From: Candidatus Gastranaerophilales bacterium
Lineage (GTDB): Bacteria; Cyanobacteriota; Vampirovibrionia; Gastranaerophilales; Gastranaerophilaceae
Direction: 5' to 3'
Assembly: GCA_900752845.1 (NCBI GenBank)
Contig: CAADWU010000093.1
Coordinates: 1 to 15,335 of the forward strand
Length of the DNA: 15,335 nucleotides
Shown here piece after piece: positions 1-6,417 of the stretch. The notes beneath the pieces were generated by a model. That model did no database searches and had not been told where the DNA came from. It was given only the letters and a program-made list of their open reading frames with translations. How positions within the stretch are numbered: position 1 is the stretch's first letter; the number at the start of each line of letters is the position of its first letter. Both the position numbers and the translations under genes were made by a program.

Positions 1-51
1 ATAATAAATATTTTTCTGTGCATTCATGCCCTCATTTATATTTAAATAATA

Positions 52-63
52 AACATATATGTT
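52..63. promoter_or_regulatory. 12-bp palindrome upstream of HTH gene, candidate operator
   Basis: AACATATATGTT reads the same on both strands and lies about 58 bp before the start of the helix-turn-helix gene at 121. Such regulators often bind palindromes next to their own gene, so autoregulation is possible. The surrounding DNA is so AT-rich that a chance palindrome is also likely. The rest of 1-120 shows no convincing gene. Confidence 0.2.
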
Positions 64-107
64 AAGTAATTAAATTATATGACGTAATATTTTTTTGTCA
101 ATAACTG

Positions 108-113
108 TACAAT
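108..113 (+). promoter_or_regulatory. Possible -10 element of HTH gene (leaderless start)
   Basis: TACAAT ends 7 bp before the ATG at 121, so transcription from it would begin at about the start codon. No Shine-Dalgarno sequence precedes that ATG, which fits a leaderless mRNA. No good -35 hexamer is seen at 16-18 bp spacing, so the call is weak. Confidence 0.3.
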
Positions 114-120
114 ATTTATT

Positions 121-339
121 ATGTTAGAAAAAGAAAAAACTTTAAAAATTCTTGCAGAAAATATCAGAGTTGAAAGAGCCAGAAAGAAAATTTCACAGGA
201 ATATTTGGCAGAGCAGGCTGATATTACCCCTCAGCATTTATATAGAATTGAAAATGAAAAAGTTTGTCCTACGATAATTGTTGTTGCAAATATAGCAAAA
301 GCACTTGGAGTTACGTTAGACAAATTATTGCCGCTATAA
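121..339 (+). CDS. Small Cro/C1-type (XRE) helix-turn-helix transcriptional regulator
   Basis: This 72-residue protein is almost entirely one HTH_3 (Cro/C1) domain. Residues 8-21 form helix 1. The HTH follows at about 24-50, with the pattern SQEYLAEQADITPQHLYRIE, and the closing turn and helices contain the family-typical 'ANIAKALGVTLDKLL'. It should bind DNA as a dimer. No effector, protease or toxin domain is attached, so targets and signal cannot be inferred. It starts at the only upstream ATG and has no visible ribosome binding site; a -10-like TACAAT sits 7 bp upstream. The gene is convergent with the ATP synthase operon and shares its terminator. The family call is firm and the biological role unknown. 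Confidence 0.85.
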   Translation: MLEKEKTLKILAENIRVERARKKISQEYLAEQADITPQHLYRIENEKVCPTIIVVANIAKALGVTLDKLLPL

Positions 340-368
340 AAAAAGGCTTCTTTAAAAGAAGCCTTTTT
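340..368. terminator. Bidirectional intrinsic terminator between HTH gene and ATP synthase operon
   Basis: GGCTTCTT (345-352) pairs with AAGAAGCC (356-363) around a 3-nt loop. The stem is flanked by an A-run on the left and a T-run on the right, so it ends in a U-tract on either strand. It lies 1 bp after the HTH stop and 5 bp beyond the gamma-subunit stop, and so probably ends both transcripts. Confidence 0.85.
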
Positions 369-373
369 TTATT

Positions 374-1306
374 CTATCCAAGTTGTGCATTTGCACCGGA
401 AACTACTTCAATAATTTCCTGTGTAATCGCAAATTGTCTTGTCTTGTTGTATTCAACCGATAAATCGTTAATCATTTTTTCAGCATTGTTTGAGGCTGCC
501 GACATAGCTGTCATTCGGCTTGCAAGTTCGCTAGCCTGTGCTTCCAGCAATGATTGATATAAAATGTTTGTCATATACATAGGAACTACTTTTTGTAAGA
601 TACTGTGCATGTCAGGAATAAATTCCATTAAAGGATCAAGAACATTATCATGTCTGCGTTCATAATCTTCATTTAATCCTTTTAACGGTAAAACTTCCCA
701 GCTTTCAACAAAATAGCTCATCATATTTTTAAATCTTGTTGTGATGATTTCTATTTTATCTATTTGCTTATTAACATAGTACTCGGCCATATCTTCAATT
801 ATTATTTTTGCCCCTTCGCCTGAAGGATTGTTGGCAACATTAAGATAGGTTCTTGCAAACTCGCAGTTGTAATCTTTGCATTTACGTTTTAAGGTCGAAA
901 TACCTTTTTGACCGACAACAAACAATACTGTTTTTATTCCTTGTTTATTGTATTCTTCGATAGTTTTCAAGGTTTTTCTGATTACGTTAGCGTTATAGGC
1001 TCCTGCCAGCCCTTTATTAGAAGTGATTGCAAGAAGCCCGACAGACTTAATCTCTCTAACCGCAAGCAATTCAGGATAGTTATCAATTGCAGTTTTGATT
1101 TTTAAATTTTGTGCGCTATAACCGTCAACGGATGTCAAAAGCTTTTTGAACATAGATACAAGTTCAAATGTAAAAGGTCGTGATGCTTTAACGGTATTTT
1201 CCGCTTTTTTTACTTTTGCGGCTGCAACCATTTTCATAGCACGAGTAATTTTCTGTGTGCTTTTAACGCTTTGTATTCTGTTTTTTATATCTTTTAAATT
1301 TGCCAT
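374..1306 (-). CDS. atpG: F-type ATP synthase gamma subunit (F1 central stalk)
   Basis: The gamma subunit is the rotating shaft that links the membrane c-ring to the catalytic alpha3beta3 head. The N-terminal helix (residues 1-55, opening MANLKDIKNRIQSVKSTQKI) and C-terminal helix (about 250-308, with ELASRMTAMSAASNNA and ITQEIIEVVSGA) are the two conserved coiled-coil halves. The middle holds the Rossmann-like part. At 310 residues it is longer than most bacterial gammas (about 285). Much of the extra length appears to lie at about 56-86. The stretch between LPL (206-208) and PDM (231-233) is too short to hold the roughly 35-40-residue regulatory insert of cyanobacterial and chloroplast gammas. 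It is the last gene of the operon, 8 bp after atpA, and no beta or epsilon gene follows. Cyanobacterial nomenclature calls this gene atpC. Confidence 0.95.
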   Translation of the reverse strand: MANLKDIKNRIQSVKSTQKITRAMKMVAAAKVKKAENTVKASRPFTFELVSMFKKLLTSVDGYSAQNLKIKTAIDNYPELLAVREIKSVGLLAITSNKGLAGAYNANVIRKTLKTIEEYNKQGIKTVLFVVGQKGISTLKRKCKDYNCEFARTYLNVANNPSGEGAKIIIEDMAEYYVNKQIDKIEIITTRFKNMMSYFVESWEVLPLKGLNEDYERRHDNVLDPLMEFIPDMHSILQKVVPMYMTNILYQSLLEAQASELASRMTAMSAASNNAEKMINDLSVEYNKTRQFAITQEIIEVVSGANAQLG

Positions 1307-1314
1307 ATTAAACC

Positions 1315-2826
1315 TTAAAATGTTTTCTTGAATGTTTCAAGACTTTGTTTCAATAATTCTTTGTCGGCATCTTCAAGTTTAGCACCGTTGTTAAGTCTTT
1401 TAACGAGCTCCTGCATATTTGTGTTCAAATGCACGAACCATTCTTTTTTAAATCTTTGAATGTCTGTATTTTCAACATCATCAAGAATTCCTTCATTTGC
1501 CGCAAAAAGAATTGTAACTTGCTCTGCCACGCTTAACGGGTTATATTGAGGCTGTTTTAATACTTCTGTAAGTTTTTCACCTCTCAATAACTGGTTTTTA
1601 GTAGCCTGGTCAAGGTCAGATGCAAATTGTGCAAAAGCTTCTAATTCTCTGAACTGTGCAAGATCAAGTCTTAATTTACCTGCAACTTGTTTTATAGCTT
1701 TTGTTTGAGCGGCACCGCCAACACGAGATACTGAAATACCTGCATTAATCGCCGGTCTTACACCTGAGTTAAAAAGGTTTGATTCTAAGAAAATTTGTCC
1801 GTCTGTAATTGAGATTACGTTTGTAGGAATGTAAGCTGATACGTCGCCTGCCTGAGTTTCAATAATAGGCAGCGCAGTAATACTACCTCCGCCAAGTTCA
1901 TCGTTTAATTTTACGGCACGTTCAAGTAATCTTGAATGTAAGTAGAATACGTCACCGGGATATGCTTCACGTCCGGGCGGTCTTTTCAACAGCAAACTCA
2001 TTGCACGATAAGCCTGAGCGTGTTTGCTTAAGTCATCATATATAATAAGAACGTCTTTTCCTTGTTCCATAAATTCTTCACCGATAGCAACACCAGCAAA
2101 CGGTGCGATATATTGAAGCGGAGCAGATTCATTCGCTGTCGCAGATACAATAATCGAATAATCCATAGCTCCATGTTCTTCAAGAGTTTTAGCAAGCTGT
2201 GCTACTGTTGAAGCTTTCTGGCCGATTGCAACATATATACATATAACGTTTTGACCTTTTTGGTTAATCATTGTATCAATTGCAATTGCAGTTTTTCCTG
2301 TTTGTCTGTCACCGATAATCAATTCACGTTGACCTCTGCCTATAGGAGTTAAGGCATCAATTGCCGTCAACCCTGTTTGAAGCGGTTGGTGTACTGATTT
2401 TCTAGCAACAATACCGGGTGCAACTCTTTCAATAGGTCTTGTTTTATCAGAAATAATTTCGCCTTTACCGTCAATAGGTTTACCGGTCGGATCAACTATT
2501 CGTCCGATAAGTGCATCGCCTACAGGAACAGATGCAATTCTGCCGGTTGTTTTAACAGTCATACCTTCTTTAATTTGCGTGTATTCACCAAGAATTACAA
2601 CACCTACATTGTCTTCATCAAGGTTCATTGTAATACCCAGAGTATTTTTCCCGTCATCAAATGTTACAAGTTCATTTGACATTACGTTTCTTAATCCGTA
2701 AATTCTTGCAATACCGTCACCGATTTCAATAACAGTGCCGGTGTTAGACACTTCTGTCTGAACATCGTAATTTTCTATTTTGCTTTTAATTATTGAACTA
2801 ATTTCATCAGGTTGTATTAGTGCCAT
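1315..2826 (-). CDS. atpA: F-type ATP synthase alpha subunit
   Basis: This is the non-catalytic nucleotide-binding subunit of the F1 head. At 503 residues it matches the usual length. Visible landmarks are the N-terminal crown beta-barrel (about 25-95), the Walker A loop GDRQTGKT at 172-179, the Walker B region LIIYDD at about 260-265, the PPGREAYPGDVFYLHSRLLER segment (split by PPGRE at 283-287), and the SRVGG motif at 367-371. Arg368 of that motif corresponds to the arginine that reaches into the catalytic site on beta. The C-terminal helical domain is complete. It starts 10 bp after the delta gene stop, with a purine-rich ribosome binding site, and is followed 8 bp later by gamma. The beta partner must be encoded outside the window. 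Confidence 0.97.
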   Translation of the reverse strand: MALIQPDEISSIIKSKIENYDVQTEVSNTGTVIEIGDGIARIYGLRNVMSNELVTFDDGKNTLGITMNLDEDNVGVVILGEYTQIKEGMTVKTTGRIASVPVGDALIGRIVDPTGKPIDGKGEIISDKTRPIERVAPGIVARKSVHQPLQTGLTAIDALTPIGRGQRELIIGDRQTGKTAIAIDTMINQKGQNVICIYVAIGQKASTVAQLAKTLEEHGAMDYSIIVSATANESAPLQYIAPFAGVAIGEEFMEQGKDVLIIYDDLSKHAQAYRAMSLLLKRPPGREAYPGDVFYLHSRLLERAVKLNDELGGGSITALPIIETQAGDVSAYIPTNVISITDGQIFLESNLFNSGVRPAINAGISVSRVGGAAQTKAIKQVAGKLRLDLAQFRELEAFAQFASDLDQATKNQLLRGEKLTEVLKQPQYNPLSVAEQVTILFAANEGILDDVENTDIQRFKKEWFVHLNTNMQELVKRLNNGAKLEDADKELLKQSLETFKKTF

Positions 2827-2836
2827 AATTTCCCCT

Positions 2837-3382
2837 TTATATTATGTTTTTACTCAAATTTTCCAATTTATTTTTCAGACTTGAATCAATGACATCATCA
2901 TTAATTTTTACAACAAGTCCTCCGATAATTTCTTCATCTGTCTGCCATTGTGCAATTACATTTTTTTGTAATCTTTTTTGAAGTTTTTCTATAATTCTTT
3001 GTTTTGAATTGTCGTCTAATTCTACAGCCGAAATAACTTCTACACGCTGCAAATTGTTTATTTTATCAAGTTCTTCCTGATATGCGGCAACAATTCCTTC
3101 CAGTTCTTTAAATCTTTTCTTTTCAATTAAAATTTTTAAGAAATCTCTTATTTTTTCATTCACATATTTAGTAAAGACTTCATCAATTATTGAAAATTTT
3201 GTTTCATCAGAAATTGCAGGGTTTTCTAAAACTCCTGTCAAATCTTTAGACTGAGTGCAAATTTCTGATATAATTTCAAGATTATTTAAAATATCATCAT
3301 AAGATATGACATTATCCTGCCCTAGTTTCACAAGGGCATCTGCATAATTTTTTGCTGTTAATGATATTTGAATGTTTTTCAT
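2837..3382 (-). CDS. atpH: F-type ATP synthase delta subunit (OSCP homologue)
   Basis: The 181-residue delta subunit ties the top of the alpha3beta3 head to the peripheral b/b' stalk. The N-terminal helical domain (about 1-105) includes the typical YADALVKLGQ opening and the 'LENPAISDETKF...' region. The C-terminal part includes the family-typical 'IIGGLVVKINDDVIDSSLKNKLENL' at about 152-176. It starts 3 bp after the b-subunit stop, with AGGAT upstream, so translation is probably coupled. Length and order within the operon fit the family; cyanobacteria call this gene atpD. Confidence 0.95.
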   Translation of the reverse strand: MKNIQISLTAKNYADALVKLGQDNVISYDDILNNLEIISEICTQSKDLTGVLENPAISDETKFSIIDEVFTKYVNEKIRDFLKILIEKKRFKELEGIVAAYQEELDKINNLQRVEVISAVELDDNSKQRIIEKLQKRLQKNVIAQWQTDEEIIGGLVVKINDDVIDSSLKNKLENLSKNII

Positions 3383-3385
3383 AGT

Positions 3386-3883
3386 TTATCCTAATTCTTC
3401 AATGCTTTGGTCAATATATTTTTTATGAAGCTCAGGGTGAGCTTTAAGCATTGATTTAATATGATTTTTTGCCAGTTCGGCTGATGCTTTTGCTGTTTTT
3501 GAAGCCAGTTTTGCCGAAATAGTTTTTTCTTCTGCTTCAACAGATCTTTGAATATTGTTTTCGATTTGCTTAATTTTTTCTTCAGTTTTGGAAAGAATAT
3601 TCTCTGCTACGTTTTCAGCATGCAACTTTGCGCTTTCTATTCTTGAAGATATTTCTTCATCAAGATTTTCTACTGATTTTTTAGCCTTTTGAAGCTCAAC
3701 TTTTGCATTTTCTTTTTCTTCTTTTGCCTTTTCTATAGAATTAATTACACTGTTTTTTAACCCTTCAAGACTGTCTTTGATTGCGAATTTTTTAACAATC
3801 CAGCCCAGTATTAGAAGCATTACAACAAAGTTGAATGTATTGCTTTTTACGAGTGTATCCCATATGTGTAAAACCGTATTCAT
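3386..3883 (-). CDS. atpF: F-type ATP synthase subunit b (peripheral stalk)
   Basis: This 165-residue protein has one membrane helix near its N-terminus (about 17-33, FNFVVMLLILGWIVKKF). A long, highly charged helix without prolines follows for most of its length, suited to the stator coiled coil. It is the second of two neighbouring b-like genes. Its position directly before delta marks it as b by analogy with the cyanobacterial order c - b' - b - delta. The ATG overlaps the b' stop codon by 4 bp, which indicates translational coupling and fits a one-to-one b/b' heterodimer. Sequence conservation in b is low, so the assignment rests on architecture and position. Confidence 0.9.
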   Translation of the reverse strand: MNTVLHIWDTLVKSNTFNFVVMLLILGWIVKKFAIKDSLEGLKNSVINSIEKAKEEKENAKVELQKAKKSVENLDEEISSRIESAKLHAENVAENILSKTEEKIKQIENNIQRSVEAEEKTISAKLASKTAKASAELAKNHIKSMLKAHPELHKKYIDQSIEELG

Positions 3884-4350
3884 TTAAGCACCTTATTTAC
3901 GTAGTCATAATCAATATTATCTATAGTGATATTTTCGCCTAAGATTTTTGAAGAAATTGTTTCTGCCAAATCTTTAACGTTGTTTTTTAAAGCATCTGCC
4001 GTCTGAGTTTCTTTAATGTGAAGCTCTTGTTTAGCAGATTGTATTTTATTTTCAGAATCAGCTTTTGCATTATCTGTAATTGATTTAGCTTTTTCGTTAG
4101 CTTCATTAACTTTGTCTGAAACAATTTTCTTTGATTCAGACAAAGTATCATTCAAGCGTTTTTCTTTTTGCTCAAGCAAGCTTTGAGCTTTGTCTTTAGA
4201 ATTTTTTGCATCATTATAGTGGTCATTGATGAATTTTTCTCTTTCCTCAATAACCCCCAAAATAGGTTTGTAAAATATAGCATTCATTATAATTATGAAC
4301 ACGATAAAACTAATCATTGATACTAAAAATGTTGCATTAAATTCTAACAT
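3880..4350 (-). CDS. atpF': F-type ATP synthase subunit b' (second peripheral stalk subunit)
   Basis: This 156-residue protein has an N-terminal membrane helix (about 8-27) followed by the typical NAIFYKPILGVIEERE junction at 23-38. The rest is a long charged coiled coil rich in Lys, Glu and Ala. With the next gene it gives the organism two distinct b-type subunits instead of a b homodimer, as in cyanobacteria, chloroplasts and some other lineages. It follows the c-subunit gene by 28 bp and overlaps the b gene by 4 bp. The b' label comes from its position next to c; b and b' cannot be told apart by sequence alone with certainty. Confidence 0.88.
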   Translation of the reverse strand: MLEFNATFLVSMISFIVFIIIMNAIFYKPILGVIEEREKFINDHYNDAKNSKDKAQSLLEQKEKRLNDTLSESKKIVSDKVNEANEKAKSITDNAKADSENKIQSAKQELHIKETQTADALKNNVKDLAETISSKILGENITIDNIDYDYVNKVLK

Positions 4351-4378
4351 TGTCTTTCCTTTGTTCTTGTATTATTTA

Positions 4379-4621
4379 TTAAGCAAAGATTAATAACATT
4401 GCGACAAGCAGTGCATAAATAGCAGTTGCTTCTGCCAAACCTGCACCGATAATGAAGTTTTTAAAAGCTTCGTCTTTAATTTCAGGTTGTCTTGCAATAG
4501 CATCTAAAACTCCTTTTGTTGCAATACCTAAGCCTAGACCACCGCCGATTGCACCGAAACCGATTGCAATACCTGCGCCTAATTTAGCTAAATCCAATGT
4601 TGCTAATTGTTCAACTGCCAT
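4379..4621 (-). CDS. atpE: F-type ATP synthase c subunit (rotor ring proteolipid)
   Basis: This 80-residue hairpin of two membrane helices (about 12-40 and 54-79) is joined by the polar loop ARQPE at 43-47, which contacts gamma and epsilon. Helix 1 carries the glycine-rich packing motif (GFGAIGGGLGLG at 21-32). The ion-carrying carboxylate is Glu64 in AEATAIY. Lined up by eye with the Propionigenium/Ilyobacter sodium-type c subunit, the position of Gln32 is Leu31 and that of Ser66 is Ala65, so two side-chain ligands for Na+ are missing. Thr66 and Tyr69 are retained. I infer proton coupling. It lies 21 bp after atpB, with a strong AAGGAG site, as expected for the most abundant subunit. Cyanobacterial name: atpH. 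Confidence 0.96.
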   Translation of the reverse strand: MAVEQLATLDLAKLGAGIAIGFGAIGGGLGLGIATKGVLDAIARQPEIKDEAFKNFIIGAGLAEATAIYALLVAMLLIFA

Positions 4622-4642
4622 AATTTTTCTCCTTTTTTTATA

Positions 4643-5332
4643 TTACTCTTCTTTTAATGCCATTGAAATGTATGTTGTTGATAACAATGTGAATACAAGA
4701 GCCTGAATTAATGCTACGAATAATTCAAACAGCATAAACGGAAGCGGTGCAAAATATGCAACCATTCCGAGTATTGTAAACACAAGAACCTCTCCTGCAA
4801 ATATGTTTGCAAAAAGTCGGAGTGCAAGTGAAAACGGTCTTACAAAAAGTTCAAGCGTATCAACAAGAGTGATTATTATTCCGTCGATGCTGAATCCATG
4901 CACAAAGAAATGGAACCCCTTTCTTTTAACTCCGTAATATATATAATATAACGATACAACAATTGCCATTGCAGCTGTCATATTAATATCATTATTTGGT
5001 GATGCCAGTTCGCCTGTTTTTATGTGGATTAAATGCCAAGGAAGCTGACCTACAAGGTTTGCCGTAAGAATAAACATGAATAATGTAAGAATTAAAGGTA
5101 AGTGTTTTCTTGCTTCGGTTTCTCCCATACTTGCTTTTGTTATTCCTGCAAAGTAATTTACAATACTTTCTCCAATCACCTGTAATTTAGAAGGAAATAT
5201 TGAAGTTTTTCTTGTTGTAATTAAAGCCAGTACAATAAGCAAAATCATGGTTACCCACATAGTAATCAACGTATCCATATTTAAGGACATAGTATGCCCT
5301 GCAATATTTAATTTGTAAATCCAATGTTCCAT
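4643..5332 (-). CDS. atpB: F-type ATP synthase subunit a
   Basis: This is the stator membrane subunit that gives ions access to the c-ring. At 229 residues and with five or six hydrophobic helices it fits the bacterial family. The signature region is VRPFSLALRLFANIFAGE at 164-181, in which Arg172 is the essential stator arginine. The upstream SPNNDINMTAAMAI segment (111-124) and the C-terminal helix with ALIQALVFTLLSTTYISMAL (207-226) are also typical. It is the first gene of the operon; no atpI precedes it. The start at 5330-5332 has AAGGGAG about 5 nt upstream and a good promoter just beyond, giving a short leader. Cyanobacterial name: atpI. Confidence 0.96.
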   Translation of the reverse strand: MEHWIYKLNIAGHTMSLNMDTLITMWVTMILLIVLALITTRKTSIFPSKLQVIGESIVNYFAGITKASMGETEARKHLPLILTLFMFILTANLVGQLPWHLIHIKTGELASPNNDINMTAAMAIVVSLYYIYYGVKRKGFHFFVHGFSIDGIIITLVDTLELFVRPFSLALRLFANIFAGEVLVFTILGMVAYFAPLPFMLFELFVALIQALVFTLLSTTYISMALKEE

Positions 5333-5352
5333 GTTCTCTCCCTTGTGAATTT

Positions 5353-5381
5353 ATTTTAACTCCGTAAAAAAAAAATCGCAA
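5353..5381 (-). promoter_or_regulatory. Sigma70 promoter of the ATP synthase operon
   Basis: On the - strand, TTGCGA (5381-5376) and TAAAAT (5358-5353) are separated by exactly 17 bp. The predicted start at about 5346 leaves a leader of roughly 14 nt holding the AAGGGAG ribosome binding site of atpB. The spacer is a T-rich tract. Confidence 0.6.
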
Positions 5382-5388
5382 ATTTTTT

Positions 5389-5416
5389 TTGTTTGAAGTA
5401 GAATTGTTTATATAAA
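5389..5416 (+). promoter_or_regulatory. Candidate sigma70 promoter of the birA-oad operon
   Basis: On the + strand, TTGTTT (5389-5394) and TATAAA (5411-5416) are 16 bp apart, giving a start near 5423 and a short leader before the ATG at 5439. It lies back to back with the atpB promoter, so the two operons diverge from about 100 bp. Confidence 0.45.
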
Positions 5417-5438
5417 GAGTTTTGTTTTGAGGGAGATA

Positions 5439-6158
5439 ATGGAAAAGATATACCTGCCACAGGTGGATTCTACAAACTTATATGCTAAATCTAATTTAGA
5501 AAATTTAGCCGATAAGTCTATTGTCCATGCCGGTATTCAAACTTCTGGCAGAGGGAGATTACAGAGAACATGGGTTAATCTCGGTGAGGGTAATCTTTTT
5601 ATGTCTTTTGTGTTAAAATCTTCAAACTCTTTTAATGAGATTTATTCTAATTTAACTCAATATTTATCGGTTATTTTGTGCAGTGTGTTGGAAGAATACG
5701 GTTTAAAACCTCAAATTAAGTGGCCGAATGATGTTTTAATCGACGGTAAAAAAATTGCAGGGATTTTATCAGAAACAGTTATGCAGGGAAATAATTTTAA
5801 AGGTCTTGTACTTGGAATAGGTGTTAATTTAAACGCAAATCAAAACGATTTGGCACTAATAACAGATAAAGTAGCGACTGCTCTTAATTTAGAAATATCT
5901 GAAACTGTAAACGTTGAAGATTTTTTAGATAAATTAGCTCAAAAATTTTTTGCAAACTATGACAAATTTTTGGAAAAAGGTTTTGAACTTATAAAAAATG
6001 ATTACATATCAAGAACCTGTTTTTTAGATAAAGAGATTTGCGTACAGGTTTTTAATGATAAAAAATGCGGTATAGCCAGAGCTGTTAACGATAAAGGTGA
6101 ATTGGTTATATCAGACAATGAAAAAGAATTCGTATTAACAATAGGAGATATATTATGA
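5439..6158 (+). CDS. birA: Biotin--protein ligase (biotin--[acetyl-CoA-carboxylase] ligase), short form without repressor domain
   Basis: This enzyme activates biotin with ATP and attaches it to a lysine of biotin-carrier domains. The 239 residues hold only the catalytic and C-terminal domains; the N-terminal DNA-binding domain of E. coli BirA is absent, so it should not act as a repressor. Landmarks are the GRGR biotinyl-AMP loop at 37-40, KWPNDVL at 94-100, GKKIAGIL at 103-110 (Lys105 at the position of the E. coli active-site lysine) and GIGVN at 126-130. I chose the ATG at 5439, preceded by GAGGGAG, over an in-frame TTG at 5427 whose use would place this site inside the gene. It overlaps oadG by 4 bp and is co-transcribed with a biotinylated decarboxylase subunit, its likely main substrate. 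Confidence 0.93.
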   Translation: MEKIYLPQVDSTNLYAKSNLENLADKSIVHAGIQTSGRGRLQRTWVNLGEGNLFMSFVLKSSNSFNEIYSNLTQYLSVILCSVLEEYGLKPQIKWPNDVLIDGKKIAGILSETVMQGNNFKGLVLGIGVNLNANQNDLALITDKVATALNLEISETVNVEDFLDKLAQKFFANYDKFLEKGFELIKNDYISRTCFLDKEICVQVFNDKKCGIARAVNDKGELVISDNEKEFVLTIGDIL

Positions 6159-6388
6159 CAGAAAATTTATTAATGGGGCTGGAATTGATGCTTCTCGGAA
6201 TGGGATTTGTTATTTCATTTCTTTGCGTGCTTGTTGCTGCAATGTTCGGGATGTCAGCAATCGTAAAATACTTAAACAAACTTTTCCCTGAAAAAGTAGA
6301 AGTGGTTGAAAAGAAATCTGCTAAATCCCAAGCAGGAGACGATGCAGTAATTGCTGCTGTTGTAGCTGCAGTATTGGCTAAAAAATAG
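6155..6388 (+). CDS. oadG: Oxaloacetate decarboxylase gamma-chain-like small membrane subunit
   Basis: This 77-residue protein has one membrane helix (about 7-31), a charged middle (KVEVVEKKSAKSQAGDD, 47-63) and a short alanine/valine-rich hydrophobic end (64-75). In OadG-family proteins the N-terminal helix anchors the complex next to the beta subunit, and the tail contacts alpha and can bind the metal used in decarboxylation. The sequence is too short and variable to be diagnostic on its own. The call rests on size, topology and position directly before the alpha and beta genes. Its ATG lies within the birA stop (ATGA), with AGGAGA upstream, so the two are translationally coupled. Confidence 0.8.
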   Translation: MTENLLMGLELMLLGMGFVISFLCVLVAAMFGMSAIVKYLNKLFPEKVEVVEKKSAKSQAGDDAVIAAVVAAVLAKK

Positions 6389-6417
6389 TGTTAATTATAA
6401 TTGAAAGGATATAAATT

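Noticed and set aside
1..27. Possible divergent - strand gene starting at ATG 27 or 23 near a GAGGG
   Set aside because: Only eight or nine codons fit before the window edge, with no recognisable sequence. The ribosome-binding match could be chance.
264..557. Open frame on + strand across the terminator into the gamma gene
   Set aside because: It crosses the HTH stop and the hairpin, and its second half is antisense to a clear ATP synthase gene.
5427..5438. Upstream TTG start for birA adding four residues
   Set aside because: It would put the GAGGGAG ribosome binding site inside the gene. The ATG at 5439 is correctly spaced from it.
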